The position numbers were made by a program, and so were the translations under genes. Of a stretch of DNA of 64,000 nucleotides, positions 34,262 to 43,516 are shown piece after piece. Within the stretch, counting starts at the first letter, position 1. Each line of letters begins with the position of its first letter. Source of the DNA: Mesorhizobium escarrei (GTDB taxonomy: Bacteria > Pseudomonadota > Alphaproteobacteria > Rhizobiales > Rhizobiaceae); assembly GCF_935825525.1 (NCBI RefSeq), contig NZ_CAKXZT010000136.1, positions 114,450-178,449 of the forward strand, read 5' to 3'. A model generated the notes under the pieces. The model saw nothing but the letters and a program-made list of their open reading frames with translations. It had not been told where the DNA came from and did no database searches.

Positions 34262-36444
34262 CTGCGCATGGCGATATCCTCTGTAGCCATTGTTCGCTGC
34301 CCGTCGGCCTGCGCCCGATGGAGCGCAGGCTCAACGGTGAGGCTTGCGTGTTCTGCTGCTACGGCTGTTGCATCGCCTTTCAGGTAAAGAGCGGCAGACA
34401 CGAAGAATGGGAAGCCGCCTGGCTTCTGATCCAGCTCGGCGTGGGAGGCTTTCTCTCCATGAATATCATGATGTTCAGCCTCCTCCTCTATTCGGACGCG
34501 TTCACCGGCGTCGATGCGGGCGTGCTGCCGTGGATCCACCTTTTGCTCTGGATCTTCGCGACGCCGGCGGTGGTGATTCTCGGTGGACCCTATCTGCGCG
34601 AAATGTGGCTCAATGGCATTCAGGGACAAGTGACGTCGTCGGCACTCATCGTGCTTGGCGTCGCTGCCGCTTACCTCTATTCGGCATTTGCCGTGTTCGA
34701 GGGCAGCACGCATGTCTATTTCGACACCGCCGTGATGGTGCTGATGCTATTCACCGTTGGCCGCTATCTCGAGGCTGTTGGCCGCGCCAGGGCGGCGCGC
34801 GACCTCGAACCTCTTCTGGCCGCAGAAAGCGATAGCGCGACCGTGGTCGATGGCGAGGCAGAGGTCCGCCGTCCGGTGCGGGAGGTATCGGCCGGCATGC
34901 TGGTGCGGGTCCGGCCAGGCGAGCGCATTCCGGTCGACGGCGTGGTTGTCGAAGGGGAATCGAACACCGATGAGGCCGTGATTACCGGAGAAAGCCGGCA
35001 GGTGACAAAGGACGCCGGCTCCAAGGTGATTGCCGGCAGTATCAATATCGATGGCCCGCTCCTGATCCAAAGCAGCGGTGACGGGACTGCAACCCGCTGG
35101 GCGCGGATTTGCCGGTCGGTGCGCGAAGCGCTGGGCCGTCGCAGTCCAACCCAGCGCCTTGCCGATCGCGTCGTTGGCGTGTCCGTGCCGCTCGTCCTCG
35201 CCCTCGGCGGGCTGACGATTGTTTACTGGGCGCAGTCATTGCCGTTCGATCGGGCGTTGCTGATTGGCCTCTCAGTACTGGTGGTTGCCTGTCCTTGTGC
35301 CGTCGGCCTCGCTGCTCCGATGGCGACATCACTCGGCATCGGCCGGTTGGCACGGCACGGCTGCCTGATCCGCGACCCGGGCGTGCTCGAGACCCTCGCT
35401 CGTGTCCGGTTGCTCGCCTTCGACAAGACCGGCACCCTGACGGCGGGCAAAGCGCGTCTCGTCGGCGTCGACTGCCAGGAGGGCGGCATCGACGAAGTAC
35501 TGGCGCGCGCCGCCGGTCTGGAGCGCCTTTCCGAGCATGGTCTGGCGCGGGCCATCGCGGCAGCCGCCGCTCAGCGCGGCATCACGCCGCTCGTCACCCG
35601 CGATGTCTGGACGGTTCCCGGCCGTGGCATCCGCGGCAGCGCCGAAGGCCGGCCCGTGGCGGCAGGGAACGGCAGATTGATGAATGATCTGGGCTGGCCG
35701 CTACCCCCTTCGCTGACCGAGCGTGCGCGGTCGCTGGAGGCGAGCGGTCATTCGGTGGTCTATGTCGGTTGGGGCGAGCAGGTTCACGCCGTGCTGTCGC
35801 TCGATGATTCACCGCTTCCCGAGGCGCAGGCCGCGATCGCGGCTCTGCGTGAGCGCGGGCTCGACGCCACGCTGTTGACCGGCGACTTGGCGCAAGCTGC
35901 GGAGCGGATCGCGGCCCTGGTCGGGATCAAGGACGTCCGAGCGGGCCTTTCGCCGGAGGCCAAACGGCTGGCCCTGGATCGGCTCCGCCATGACCACGGT
36001 TCGGTGGCGATGGTCGGCGATGGACTGAATGACGGACCGGTCCTGGCCGCCGCAGATGTCGGTATTGCCGTCGGCTCCGCCACCGATCTCGCCCGCGAGA
36101 CTGCGGCGCTCGTGCTGCCTGCGGACGGATTGTGGATGCTGCCCTGGATCGTCGACGTCGCCCGCGCGGTCCGCAGGACAATCTTGACCAACCTTATGTG
36201 GGCGTTCGGCTACAACCTCGTCGCCCTGACGTTCGCAGCATTCGGCCTTCTGCAGCCAATCCTTGCGGCGGCGGTCATGGCCGGCTCGAGCATCCTCGTG
36301 GTGGTGAATTCGCTGCGGCTGGAGCGGCTGCCGGATCCTGTTCCAGCGCTGATCCCGGAGCAACGATCCGGCACCAAGGCGGAGCGTACCTACAATGGCG
36401 CCGGCATTTCCGCAATGGCCGGCCCGGCCGTCGAGCGGAGTTGA
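34258..36444 (+). CDS. copper-transporting P1B ATPase (FixI/CcoI-like)
   Basis: 728 residues from the ATG at 34258. The N-terminus has CSHC (9-12) and a Cys-rich CVFCCYGCC (30-38) as in FixI/CtpA proteins. The ion site is CPC at 345-347, the phosphorylated Asp is in DKTGT (389), TGES lies in the actuator domain and GDGLND at 587-592. It exports Cu(I) to the periplasm for oxidase assembly, the usual role of CcoI/FixI. It is the last plus-strand gene of the oxidase cluster and converges with the fccB-like gene eight bases away. Confidence 0.92.
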   Translation: MTAHGDILCSHCSLPVGLRPMERRLNGEACVFCCYGCCIAFQVKSGRHEEWEAAWLLIQLGVGGFLSMNIMMFSLLLYSDAFTGVDAGVLPWIHLLLWIFATPAVVILGGPYLREMWLNGIQGQVTSSALIVLGVAAAYLYSAFAVFEGSTHVYFDTAVMVLMLFTVGRYLEAVGRARAARDLEPLLAAESDSATVVDGEAEVRRPVREVSAGMLVRVRPGERIPVDGVVVEGESNTDEAVITGESRQVTKDAGSKVIAGSINIDGPLLIQSSGDGTATRWARICRSVREALGRRSPTQRLADRVVGVSVPLVLALGGLTIVYWAQSLPFDRALLIGLSVLVVACPCAVGLAAPMATSLGIGRLARHGCLIRDPGVLETLARVRLLAFDKTGTLTAGKARLVGVDCQEGGIDEVLARAAGLERLSEHGLARAIAAAAAQRGITPLVTRDVWTVPGRGIRGSAEGRPVAAGNGRLMNDLGWPLPPSLTERARSLEASGHSVVYVGWGEQVHAVLSLDDSPLPEAQAAIAALRERGLDATLLTGDLAQAAERIAALVGIKDVRAGLSPEAKRLALDRLRHDHGSVAMVGDGLNDGPVLAAADVGIAVGSATDLARETAALVLPADGLWMLPWIVDVARAVRRTILTNLMWAFGYNLVALTFAAFGLLQPILAAAVMAGSSILVVVNSLRLERLPDPVPALIPEQRSGTKAERTYNGAGISAMAGPAVERS

Positions 36445-36452
36445 GTTTCGTT

Positions 36453-37721
36453 TCAGCCAAACACGTCGTGCGTGAAGGCGTCATACCAGCCTTCCGCCGC
36501 GCGCGCAGCCTGCCGGCGGACCTCGGAGCTTTCCTCGACCTTGCTGACGAAGCTGATGACGCTCTTGAGCTTCCCGTCGACGGGTTTGAAGCTGATGGCG
36601 TTGCTGAACGCATCGTCGGGGGCGAGATAGGTGTAGCAGGTGTTGAACAAATGCGCCGGCAAACGCGCTGATCCGGTGAGATCGGCCGCGATGGCAAAGG
36701 CGCAGGCCTTGGCCTGGCTGTTGGCGCAGAAGGCGGATTTCGGCATATCCCCGCCGATGATCGCGTCGCCGACCAGATGGACACCGGGCTGCAGCGCCGA
36801 TTCGAAGGTGACCGGATCGACCGGACACCAGCCCGACCGATTGGCGAGCCCTGCCTGCTGCGCCAAGCGCCCGGCCATTTGCGCCGGGATGACATTGGCC
36901 ACCGCGGCCTTGAATGTTGCTCCCGCGGTGATCACCGACCGGGTCTTCGCGTCGACTGCCGTGACCCCGCCGGTGAACTGGGCCGGTAGCCATTCGATCA
37001 TTCCCGGATAATGGCGGTTCCAAGCGTCCTGGAACAGGTCCTGCGCGTTGAAGCTGTCTTTCGCATCGAGGATCAGAATTTTGGCCTTGGGTTTGCGGCG
37101 CTGGAAATAGGATGCGACGAGCGAAGCGCGCTCGTAGGGGGCGGGCGGGCAGCGAAACGGATTCGGCGGAGCAACGAGCACGAACAGCCCGCCGTCCTCC
37201 ATGCTTTCCAGTTGCTGGCGCAACAGCCTGGTCTGCTGCCCTGCATTCCAGGCGTGCGGCATGATCTCCATCGCCGCTTCGTCATAGCCCTCAAGCGCCC
37301 GATCCCTGAACGCAATGCCTGGCGCAACAACGAGACGGTCGTAGCTGAGCTTTGAACCGTTGCTCAGCGCAACGGTTTTCGCCGCCGGGTGAATCGCCGC
37401 GGCGGACTCATGAACGACGATGATACCATTTTGTTTTGCCAACGCTTCATAACCATGACTGAGCGATTCGAACGGGCGCAGCCCGGCGAGATAAAGATTG
37501 CTGAAGAAGCAGGTCGCGTAGCTCTGCCGCGGTTCAACCAGGGTCACCTCGATAGCCGTGGCGCTGGCGGCGAGATATCTGGCGACCGTTGCGCCGCCGA
37601 TGCCGCCGCCGATCACGACGACACGCGCCTTAGCCTGGCCCCGCGCCTTCGGCTGGTTGAGCGCCGTTAGCAACGCTGCTCCGGTGAGGCGGCCGAACTC
37701 GCGACGAGTCCAGGATTTCAT
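36453..37721 (-). CDS. fccB: flavocytochrome c sulfide dehydrogenase flavoprotein subunit (FccB/SoxF-like)
   Basis: 422 residues. A Tat-type leader (TRREFGRLTGAALL) is followed by the FAD motif VVVIGGGIGGATVA (GxGxxG at 38-43). The redox-active Cys pair of this family is conserved: Cys191 in FRCPPAPYERA and Cys362 in FNTCYTYLAP; the C-terminal FCSD domain is also present. It oxidises sulfide in the periplasm and passes electrons to a partner cytochrome c, probably the one encoded next (their ends overlap by four bases). Confidence 0.9.
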   Translation of the reverse strand: MKSWTRREFGRLTGAALLTALNQPKARGQAKARVVVIGGGIGGATVARYLAASATAIEVTLVEPRQSYATCFFSNLYLAGLRPFESLSHGYEALAKQNGIIVVHESAAAIHPAAKTVALSNGSKLSYDRLVVAPGIAFRDRALEGYDEAAMEIMPHAWNAGQQTRLLRQQLESMEDGGLFVLVAPPNPFRCPPAPYERASLVASYFQRRKPKAKILILDAKDSFNAQDLFQDAWNRHYPGMIEWLPAQFTGGVTAVDAKTRSVITAGATFKAAVANVIPAQMAGRLAQQAGLANRSGWCPVDPVTFESALQPGVHLVGDAIIGGDMPKSAFCANSQAKACAFAIAADLTGSARLPAHLFNTCYTYLAPDDAFSNAISFKPVDGKLKSVISFVSKVEESSEVRRQAARAAEGWYDAFTHDVFG

Positions 37722-38032
37722 CGCGGGTTACTTCCCTGCTTCGCGACATAGCGCGCGACGCTCGCGATCTCCTCGTCGCTGAGCGACAGCGCGATAACGT
37801 GCATGATGTGATTTGGACTCTCGCTCGCCCGGTAAGCAAGCAGGGCATTGGTGAGCCTCTCCTCACCAAGCCCGATGATGCTGGGAATGCCTGTGCCGCC
37901 GCCATCGAGACGATGGCAGGACGCACAGGTCGCGGCGAGTTGAGCACCTTGATCGGGCCCCGCCGCCGCGCCGGATTGGCTGAAGAGCAGCACGAGGCCC
38001 GTGGCAATCGCAGATCTCGCGACGGGGCGCAT
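37718..38032 (-). CDS. cytochrome c, candidate electron partner of the flavoprotein
   Basis: 104 residues from the ATG at 38032. It has a signal peptide (residues 1-25), one haem site CASCH, then HRLDGGGTGIPSIIG and a Met in the NHIMHVIALSLSD region. It is the size of a monohaem FccA/SoxE-type cytochrome. It overlaps the flavoprotein gene and should take electrons from it. A longer frame would need a TTG start at 38080. Confidence 0.82.
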   Translation of the reverse strand: MRPVARSAIATGLVLLFSQSGAAAGPDQGAQLAATCASCHRLDGGGTGIPSIIGLGEERLTNALLAYRASESPNHIMHVIALSLSDEEIASVARYVAKQGSNPR

Positions 38033-38122
38033 GCTGAATACCCGTCTGTTTCGCAGTTTTGCGGTCACGCTCCCACTCAACTTGTCACGCTATTATTCGC
38101 GCAGCTCGATTGCGTCGCCACC

Positions 38123-38449
38123 TCAACCGACCGTGAACTGGTGCGACAACATATAGACGGCACCGCCGTCTTCTTCCCAGACAAAATCGAGCCGGCCGCT
38201 CTCCGTCGCGCGCAAGGAAAATTCGAAGAACGGATTGGCCGAAATCGCCTCGTGGAGATCGACACTGAACACCACGGTTTCGTTGTAGCGGCAGACAAAC
38301 TTGTTGATGATCTTGCGCGGGATCACGTTGCCTTGATCATCGTGGCGTAGCCCTGTTTCCATCTCATGGCTGATGATGGTCTTGACCTGAAAAATCTCTC
38401 CCTTCGCCGCGGCGCTCGGCACGATCACGCGGGGTGTCGGGGTGGTCAC
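38123..38449 (-). CDS. soxZ: sulfur-carrier subunit SoxZ
   Basis: 108 residues with the SoxZ pattern: IISHEMETGLRHDDQGNVIP, the basic KIINKF and the terminal FVWEEDGGAVYMLSHQF. SoxZ pairs with SoxY in the periplasm to carry sulfur intermediates on a SoxY Cys. It lies 15 bases downstream of soxY on the same strand. Confidence 0.93.
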   Translation of the reverse strand: MTTPTPRVIVPSAAAKGEIFQVKTIISHEMETGLRHDDQGNVIPRKIINKFVCRYNETVVFSVDLHEAISANPFFEFSLRATESGRLDFVWEEDGGAVYMLSHQFTVG

Positions 38450-38464
38450 TGTCTCTCTCCGATC

Positions 38465-38911
38465 TCAGGCACAGCCATCCGTGGCGACACGGACCCACGT
38501 CGTGGTCATCAGCAAGACGCCGTCATTCATTTCAGCGACAGCGACGACGTGTTGCGGTTTGGCAAGCCGGATGCGTGTCGACACGCGAGGTAGACTGCGT
38601 TGCGGGACGAAATGGAAACTGGCGACTTCGATAAGCGGGTTCCGCGGCGCGAACACGCGCATCTGCCTCACATGGTCGGCCTCGGTCATGGGGCTGTCGA
38701 TGTAAAGACTCATGGGCACGGTGTAGCCGGTCGGGAAGTCCGCCGGCATAATCAGATGAAGGCGATCTGACATCGTGGCCTTCCGTCCGATGAGTTGCTC
38801 GACGAGATCCAACGCTTCATCGTTCGCACGCGCGCTCGGCGGCGAGAAGAGCGCGACTCCGGCAAATCCCGCACTCCCGGCGATCAAAACATCGCGGCGC
38901 GTCAAGCTCAT
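38465..38911 (-). CDS. soxY: sulfur-carrier subunit SoxY, variant C-terminus
   Basis: 148 residues from the ATG at 38911. Tat-type leader (LTRRDVLIAGSAGFAG), then the SoxY domain (LHLIMPADFPTGYTVPMSLY, QMRVFAPRNPLIEVASF). Canonical SoxY ends GGCGG, with the sulfur carried by that Cys. Here the end is VATDGCA: the Cys is present one residue from the terminus but the glycine arm is altered, which may change how partner enzymes reach it. No soxAX, soxB or soxCD is in the window. Confidence 0.88.
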   Translation of the reverse strand: MSLTRRDVLIAGSAGFAGVALFSPPSARANDEALDLVEQLIGRKATMSDRLHLIMPADFPTGYTVPMSLYIDSPMTEADHVRQMRVFAPRNPLIEVASFHFVPQRSLPRVSTRIRLAKPQHVVAVAEMNDGVLLMTTTWVRVATDGCA

Positions 38912-39401
38912 CGTCCCGGTCTCCAAACCTGCCACCTCTAGGCCACTCCAAGAACACATCGGCGGCGGCAGGCGGCGCACTCGGACACATCAGTGCGGCA
39001 GCTTCTACCAAATTTAGCACCGACACCCGCTGGGAGCAATCTCGCGGAAGTGCCCATGGACGCCCTTGAAACCAATGCATTCTGTTCAGCAACGATATTC
39101 AACTTGTACGATGGAGTTTGCGGCGGGCCGAAAACCAATAGAAGCGCGTGCCTTCGGCGCGCCGCGGCATCGCGAAGATCGTGTGCCTTATCGCGTGCCT
39201 TCCTTGAGCCCGAGAAGCTGCCACTCCCAACGCAGCCCCTGGCCGAAGCCGCCGCCGAGCTCGGCGAACAGCTTGGCCACGGCCTCGGCCGTTTCCAGTC
39301 GACCCCAGTCTTCCAGCGGACTTGCAGCTATCAGCAACACCCGAAAGCGCCTGCAACAGGCGGTAAGCGCGGACCCAAGAAGTGCAGCACCGCTTACCCT
39401 T
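38912..39401. other. 490-base stretch between soxY and the aldo-keto reductase
   Basis: It must hold the sox promoter near 38912-39000. The minus strand around 39188-39340 encodes a protein-like tail (RLETAEAVAKLFAELGGGFG, then WEWQLLGLKEGTR-stop) without a credible start, perhaps a gene remnant. Overlapping frames on both strands are otherwise unconvincing. Confidence 0.35.
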
Positions 39402-40448
39402 TCAAGCCGCCTTCCTCTCCCCAGGTAGGGGTGCGCCGATCTCAATCAGTCGGGCCTGCTTGAGATCGGCCCACAGGGCCGGGGGAATATTTGCTCGCAG
39501 GTAAACCAGATTCTGCTTCAGCTCTTCGACCGATCGCGCGCCCGGGATGACGCTCGACACGAGGGGATGTCCAAGAGGAAACTGCAGCGCCGCCGCTGGC
39601 AGTGAAACCTTGTGACGAGCGCAGACCGCCTCGATGCGACGGACGCGCTCGAGCACCGGTTCCGGCGCCGGCCTGGTGTTGAAGGTAGCGCCCTTGACGG
39701 CGCCCGTTGCCAGGATGCCGGAATTATAGGGACCGCCGATGATGATCCTGGTGCCGCGCTGCTCGCAAAGCGGCAGCAAAGTCGCCAGCGGCTCTTGCTC
39801 AAGCAAGGTATAGCGGCCTGCAAGCAGGAAGTAGTCGAACTCGCCGGCGACGACGAAATCGGACAGCATTTGCCACTGGTTGATGCCGACGCCGACAGCC
39901 TTGATGACACCTTGCGAGCGCAATTCGTCGAGTGCCGGATAGGCGCCGTCCATCGCTTCCCGGAAGCGGCTTCTGGCATAGGGATCCTCGCCGGGGCCGA
40001 AATGAATGGCCTCGTCGGGATCGTGGATCGAGACCATGTCGACATAGTCGGTGTCGAGACGCTTCAGCGTTCCCTCGAGCGAACGCATCACAGCATCACG
40101 GGAATAGTCAAACTCGGCACGAAAAGGGCCGGGGTGGTCCCACAAAGCCGGTTTGAGCTCTTCAGGCGGGATCGGGACGAGATCGTAGCCGATCTTCGAC
40201 GAGATGACGATGTCGGCGCGCGGCAGCGACTTGATCGCCAGCCCAAGCCGGGTCTCGCTCACACCAAAGCCATAGACCGGCGCAGTGTCGAAATAGCGGA
40301 TGCCGTTGTCGTAGGCCGCGTGAACCGTGTTGACCGCTGCGTCCGTGTCGACAGCGCGGTACATGTTGCCCAGCCCGGTGCCGCCGAGCCCGATCGTCGT
40401 CACCTTCAGCCCGCTCTCGCCGACAGCCCTGAACTCGATTTCTGTCAT
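39402..40448 (-). CDS. aldo-keto reductase (aldose/L-fucose 1-dehydrogenase-like)
   Basis: 348 residues. The AKR tetrad is visible: Asp and Tyr in YFDTAPVYGFGVSETRLG, Lys in VISSKIGYD and His in VSIHDPDEA. The extra insert IHFGPGEDPYARSRF and overall length match D-threo-aldose or L-fucose dehydrogenases, which oxidise a sugar to its lactone with NAD(P). Followed on its 5' side by the GMC oxidoreductase on the same strand. Substrate assignment is by similarity and by the diketo-acid hydrolase at 57.7 kb. Confidence 0.85.
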   Translation of the reverse strand: MTEIEFRAVGESGLKVTTIGLGGTGLGNMYRAVDTDAAVNTVHAAYDNGIRYFDTAPVYGFGVSETRLGLAIKSLPRADIVISSKIGYDLVPIPPEELKPALWDHPGPFRAEFDYSRDAVMRSLEGTLKRLDTDYVDMVSIHDPDEAIHFGPGEDPYARSRFREAMDGAYPALDELRSQGVIKAVGVGINQWQMLSDFVVAGEFDYFLLAGRYTLLEQEPLATLLPLCEQRGTRIIIGGPYNSGILATGAVKGATFNTRPAPEPVLERVRRIEAVCARHKVSLPAAALQFPLGHPLVSSVIPGARSVEELKQNLVYLRANIPPALWADLKQARLIEIGAPLPGERKAA

Positions 40449-40481
40449 TGATTCTTCCTGTGCTCCGTGTCTGAAAATACG

Positions 40482-42131
40482 TTACGCCCGCAGGTACTTT
40501 CCGCCACATTCCACGTTCCCGGACGAGTGAGTTTCTTGCGCCGGCGGCTGGCCGCGTCCGGCGATCAGATCCGCCGCCTTTTCGGCGATCATGATCACTG
40601 CGCCATTGGTGTTCGAGGAAACGATGCGGGGCATCACTGAACTGTCGCAGACGCGCAGACCTTGCAAGCCGCGCACGCGAAGGTCGGGGGCGACAACGCT
40701 GTCCGAGTGACTACCCATCCGGCAGGTGCCGACCGGATGATAGGCGCTGCGCCCGTGCTCGCGGGCAAAGGCTTCGAGCGCCGCGCGTCCTTTTGTTGCT
40801 GCACCCGGAAGGTGCTCGCGGCTTATGTATTTTGCGAAGGCCGGCTGCGACAGGATTTCGCGGCTGATCTCGATGCCCTCGACGGCACGCTCGATATCGT
40901 AGCGTTCGGCGAACGGGTTGGGATCGATGACCGGCGGCTCGCGCGGGTCGGTGGACCTGAGAGTCACGCTGCCGCGTGAGCGAGGGCGGACATGATAGGA
41001 GTTCAGCGTGCAGCCATTGCCGCCGGGAACCGAACCGATACCTTCCTCGACGCCCGCACCGGGCAGGAAGTGGAACTGGATATCGGGGGTTTTTTCGGTG
41101 CGGTCGCCCCACCAGAAGGCGCCGGCCTCGACAATGTTGGACGCCACCGGCCCCTTGCCGAACAGCGCGTATTCGAGGCCGGCGACCGCCTGCCAGCGCT
41201 TCTTCTTATAGCGGTCGATGCCGTGAGGGCCATTGAGCTCGGCGATGACGTCGACATCCATATGATCGTGCAGGTTCTGCCCAACACCGGGCAGATGGTG
41301 GCCGACCTTGATGCCGTGCGCGGCGAGATGGGCTGCCGGACCGATACCCGACAGCATCAGCAGTTTGGGCGAGCCGATGGCGCCGGCGGTGACGATCACC
41401 TCGCGCTCGGCGCGCAGCAGTTCGGTGCGGCCGCCCACGATGATCTCGACGCCGATGGCACGCCCGCTCTCGACAACGACACGGCTGACCATAGCGTCGG
41501 TGCGCAGCGTCAGGTTCTTGCGGCCAAGCGCGGGCTTGAGATAGGCGACCACCGTGCTGCTGCGTTTGCCGTTGCGTGTCGTCGTCTGATAGAAGCCGGT
41601 GCCTTCCTGCTGGCCGGCGTTGAAGTCGGCCCTGAACGGAAGGCCGGCCTGCTGCGCCGCCCTGACGAAGACACGTGTCAGCGGATGCGGCGCACCGCTG
41701 GAAACGCCGAGCGGTCCATCGATGCCATGCTGCGGGCCGGCGAAGGTGTCGTTGCCCTCGGAGCGCCGGAAATACGGCAGTACCTCGGCATAGCTCCACC
41801 CCACGCAGCCGTCGTCGGTCGCCCATCCCTCATAGTCCTGCGGACAGCCGCGGGTGAACACCTGGGCGTTGATCGAGGAACCGCCACCGAGGACACGGGC
41901 CTGCGGATAGACCATGGTGCGCCCGTCGATCGCCCTGCCCGGCGCCGTCTCGTAGCCCCAGATCAACGGGCCGGACGTCATCTTGAAGAAGCCTACGGGC
42001 AAATGGATGTAACGGTCGGTGTCAGGCGGGCCGGCCTCCAGCAGGACGACCGACAGGTCCGGGTCCTCGCTCAGCCTCGCGGCAAGAACGCAGCCAGCCG
42101 AGCCGCCGCCGACAATGACATAATCCGGCAT
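40482..42131 (-). CDS. GMC-family FAD oxidoreductase
   Basis: 549 residues, full length. It has the N-terminal FAD site VIVGGGSAGCVLAARLSEDP, the GMC signatures GGGSSINAQVFTRG and GAIGSPKLLMLSGIGP, and the catalytic His in YHPVGTCRMG. This family oxidises alcohols or sugars (choline, glucose, aliphatic alcohols). It is divergent from the sugar ABC transporter operon; the 200-base gap holds a GntR-type operator at 42227, so it may share regulation. Confidence 0.88.
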   Translation of the reverse strand: MPDYVIVGGGSAGCVLAARLSEDPDLSVVLLEAGPPDTDRYIHLPVGFFKMTSGPLIWGYETAPGRAIDGRTMVYPQARVLGGGSSINAQVFTRGCPQDYEGWATDDGCVGWSYAEVLPYFRRSEGNDTFAGPQHGIDGPLGVSSGAPHPLTRVFVRAAQQAGLPFRADFNAGQQEGTGFYQTTTRNGKRSSTVVAYLKPALGRKNLTLRTDAMVSRVVVESGRAIGVEIIVGGRTELLRAEREVIVTAGAIGSPKLLMLSGIGPAAHLAAHGIKVGHHLPGVGQNLHDHMDVDVIAELNGPHGIDRYKKKRWQAVAGLEYALFGKGPVASNIVEAGAFWWGDRTEKTPDIQFHFLPGAGVEEGIGSVPGGNGCTLNSYHVRPRSRGSVTLRSTDPREPPVIDPNPFAERYDIERAVEGIEISREILSQPAFAKYISREHLPGAATKGRAALEAFAREHGRSAYHPVGTCRMGSHSDSVVAPDLRVRGLQGLRVCDSSVMPRIVSSNTNGAVIMIAEKAADLIAGRGQPPAQETHSSGNVECGGKYLRA

Positions 42132-42226
42132 TTCTCCTCCCGTTGCTCCCCGGTCTTCGAGCGCATGACGATTTCAAGTCCCTTGTGTCGCGTCAAGAGA
42201 AAGGGTATGGTTGCCTTGTTGAAGGG

Positions 42227-42237
42227 TTGTCGTACAA
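42227..42237. promoter_or_regulatory. candidate GntR (FadR-type) operator, sugar transporter promoter
   Basis: TTGTCGTACAA, a perfect 4-3-4 palindrome with the GT-N3-AC core of FadR-subfamily GntR operators, 95 bases upstream of the binding-protein gene. Similar sites occur at 47631 and 56536. Confidence 0.5.
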
Positions 42238-42331
42238 GTGGAGGAACTTAGCAACCCCCTGCCGAAGAGCCCGGCGCTCCCCGCGCATGTCGCCGATCGG
42301 AAAACACCAATTTCAACTGGGAGGTTCAAGA

Positions 42332-43414
42332 ATGAAGGACAGGACAATTTCCACGCGTTCCGGCATGGTCACCCGCCGGACGCTGATGATGGGCGCCACC
42401 GCCGGAGTGGCGGCGCTGGCAATGCCCAAAGTTTTGCGGGCGCAGGACAACCCGACGCTGGTGACGTCGATCCGCTCACTATCCAACCCTTACCATGCCG
42501 TCTGGAAGACCGGCGCCGAGGCCTACGCCAAGGCTGTCGGGCTGGAGCACGTGACGCTGGTTTCGGAAGGCAACAGCGAGAAAGGCATTGCCGACATCAA
42601 GGCCATGCTTGCCAAGACCGGCGGCAACATGGTGCTCAATTCCGATCCCAACGACACGCCGGACGCGCGCCCGATCGTCGAAGCCTGCGCCAAGGCGGGC
42701 GCCTATGTCGTCACGCAATGGAACAAGCCGCCGGACCTGCACCCGAAGGACTTCAATCCGAACTATGTTTCCCATATCGAGTTTGACGGCATCTCGAGCG
42801 GCAAGACCATCGCCGAGATCCTGTTCAAGACGATCGGCGGCAAGGGCGGCATCGTGGCACTCGGCGGCCTGATCTCGACCACCGCGGCGATCGAGCGCAA
42901 GAAGGGCCTCGACGAAGCGCTCGCCGCCAACCCTGATATCAAGCTGCTCGACTTCCAGGTCGCCAACTGGAAATCGACCGAAGCCTTCGACCTGATGGGC
43001 AATCTGCTCACCCGCTTCGGCGACGACATCAAGGGCATCTGGGCAGCCAATGACGACATGGGCTCGGGTGCGCTGGAGGCGCTACGCGCCGAAAACCTTG
43101 CCGGCAAGGTGCCGATCGTCGGCGTCGACGGCATCAAGACGGCGGTCGACGCGGTGCGCACGGGCGAGTTCGCCTGCACCGTGACCTCGGATCCTTTCTG
43201 GCAGGGCGGCATGGGACTGGCCATCGGCTACAACGCCAAGATCGGCAAGTTCGATCCCACCAAGGAGCCGCCGGAGCACCGCGAATTCTACGGCAAGGCG
43301 GTGCTGATCTCGCGCGACAATGTCGAGGAATATTACAAGACCAATGTTGAGGCACAGCCGACAGTGGACTGGAACGACCTATGGGGTCGGGTGACCGGAG
43401 CCATCCGTACCTGA
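42332..43414 (+). CDS. sugar ABC transporter substrate-binding protein (CUT2, periplasmic binding protein type 1)
   Basis: 360 residues from the ATG at 42332 (GGGAGG ahead). A Tat-like leader (VTRRTLMMGATAGVAALAMP, cleavage after LRAQ) is followed by a type 1 binding fold: SLSNPYHAVWKTGAEAYAKA, IWAANDDMGSGALEAL and VDGIKTAVDAVRTGE. It captures a sugar or sugar acid for the following permease and ATPase genes. The ligand cannot be read from sequence. Confidence 0.9.
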   Translation: MKDRTISTRSGMVTRRTLMMGATAGVAALAMPKVLRAQDNPTLVTSIRSLSNPYHAVWKTGAEAYAKAVGLEHVTLVSEGNSEKGIADIKAMLAKTGGNMVLNSDPNDTPDARPIVEACAKAGAYVVTQWNKPPDLHPKDFNPNYVSHIEFDGISSGKTIAEILFKTIGGKGGIVALGGLISTTAAIERKKGLDEALAANPDIKLLDFQVANWKSTEAFDLMGNLLTRFGDDIKGIWAANDDMGSGALEALRAENLAGKVPIVGVDGIKTAVDAVRTGEFACTVTSDPFWQGGMGLAIGYNAKIGKFDPTKEPPEHREFYGKAVLISRDNVEEYYKTNVEAQPTVDWNDLWGRVTGAIRT

Positions 43415-43465
43415 CCACCGGAGCGGGCCTGCTTTCTCCCTGGCAGCCCGCTCCCCTTTTTCAGG

Positions 43466-43474
43466 TGTCGTACA
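43466..43474. promoter_or_regulatory. weak GntR-type half palindrome
   Basis: TGTCGTACA repeats the core of the site at 42227 in the gap between the binding protein and the first permease. Shorter arms, so it may be chance. Confidence 0.2.
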
Positions 43475-43516
43475 TTGCATTCGGCACCTGTCATCACCCA
43501 GACAGGAAGCGGTTTC

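Noticed and set aside
38069..38078. Another guaA-end-like sequence (TCCCACTCAA)
   Set aside because: Only the TCCCACTC core matches, with no accompanying 18-bp repeat; likely chance.
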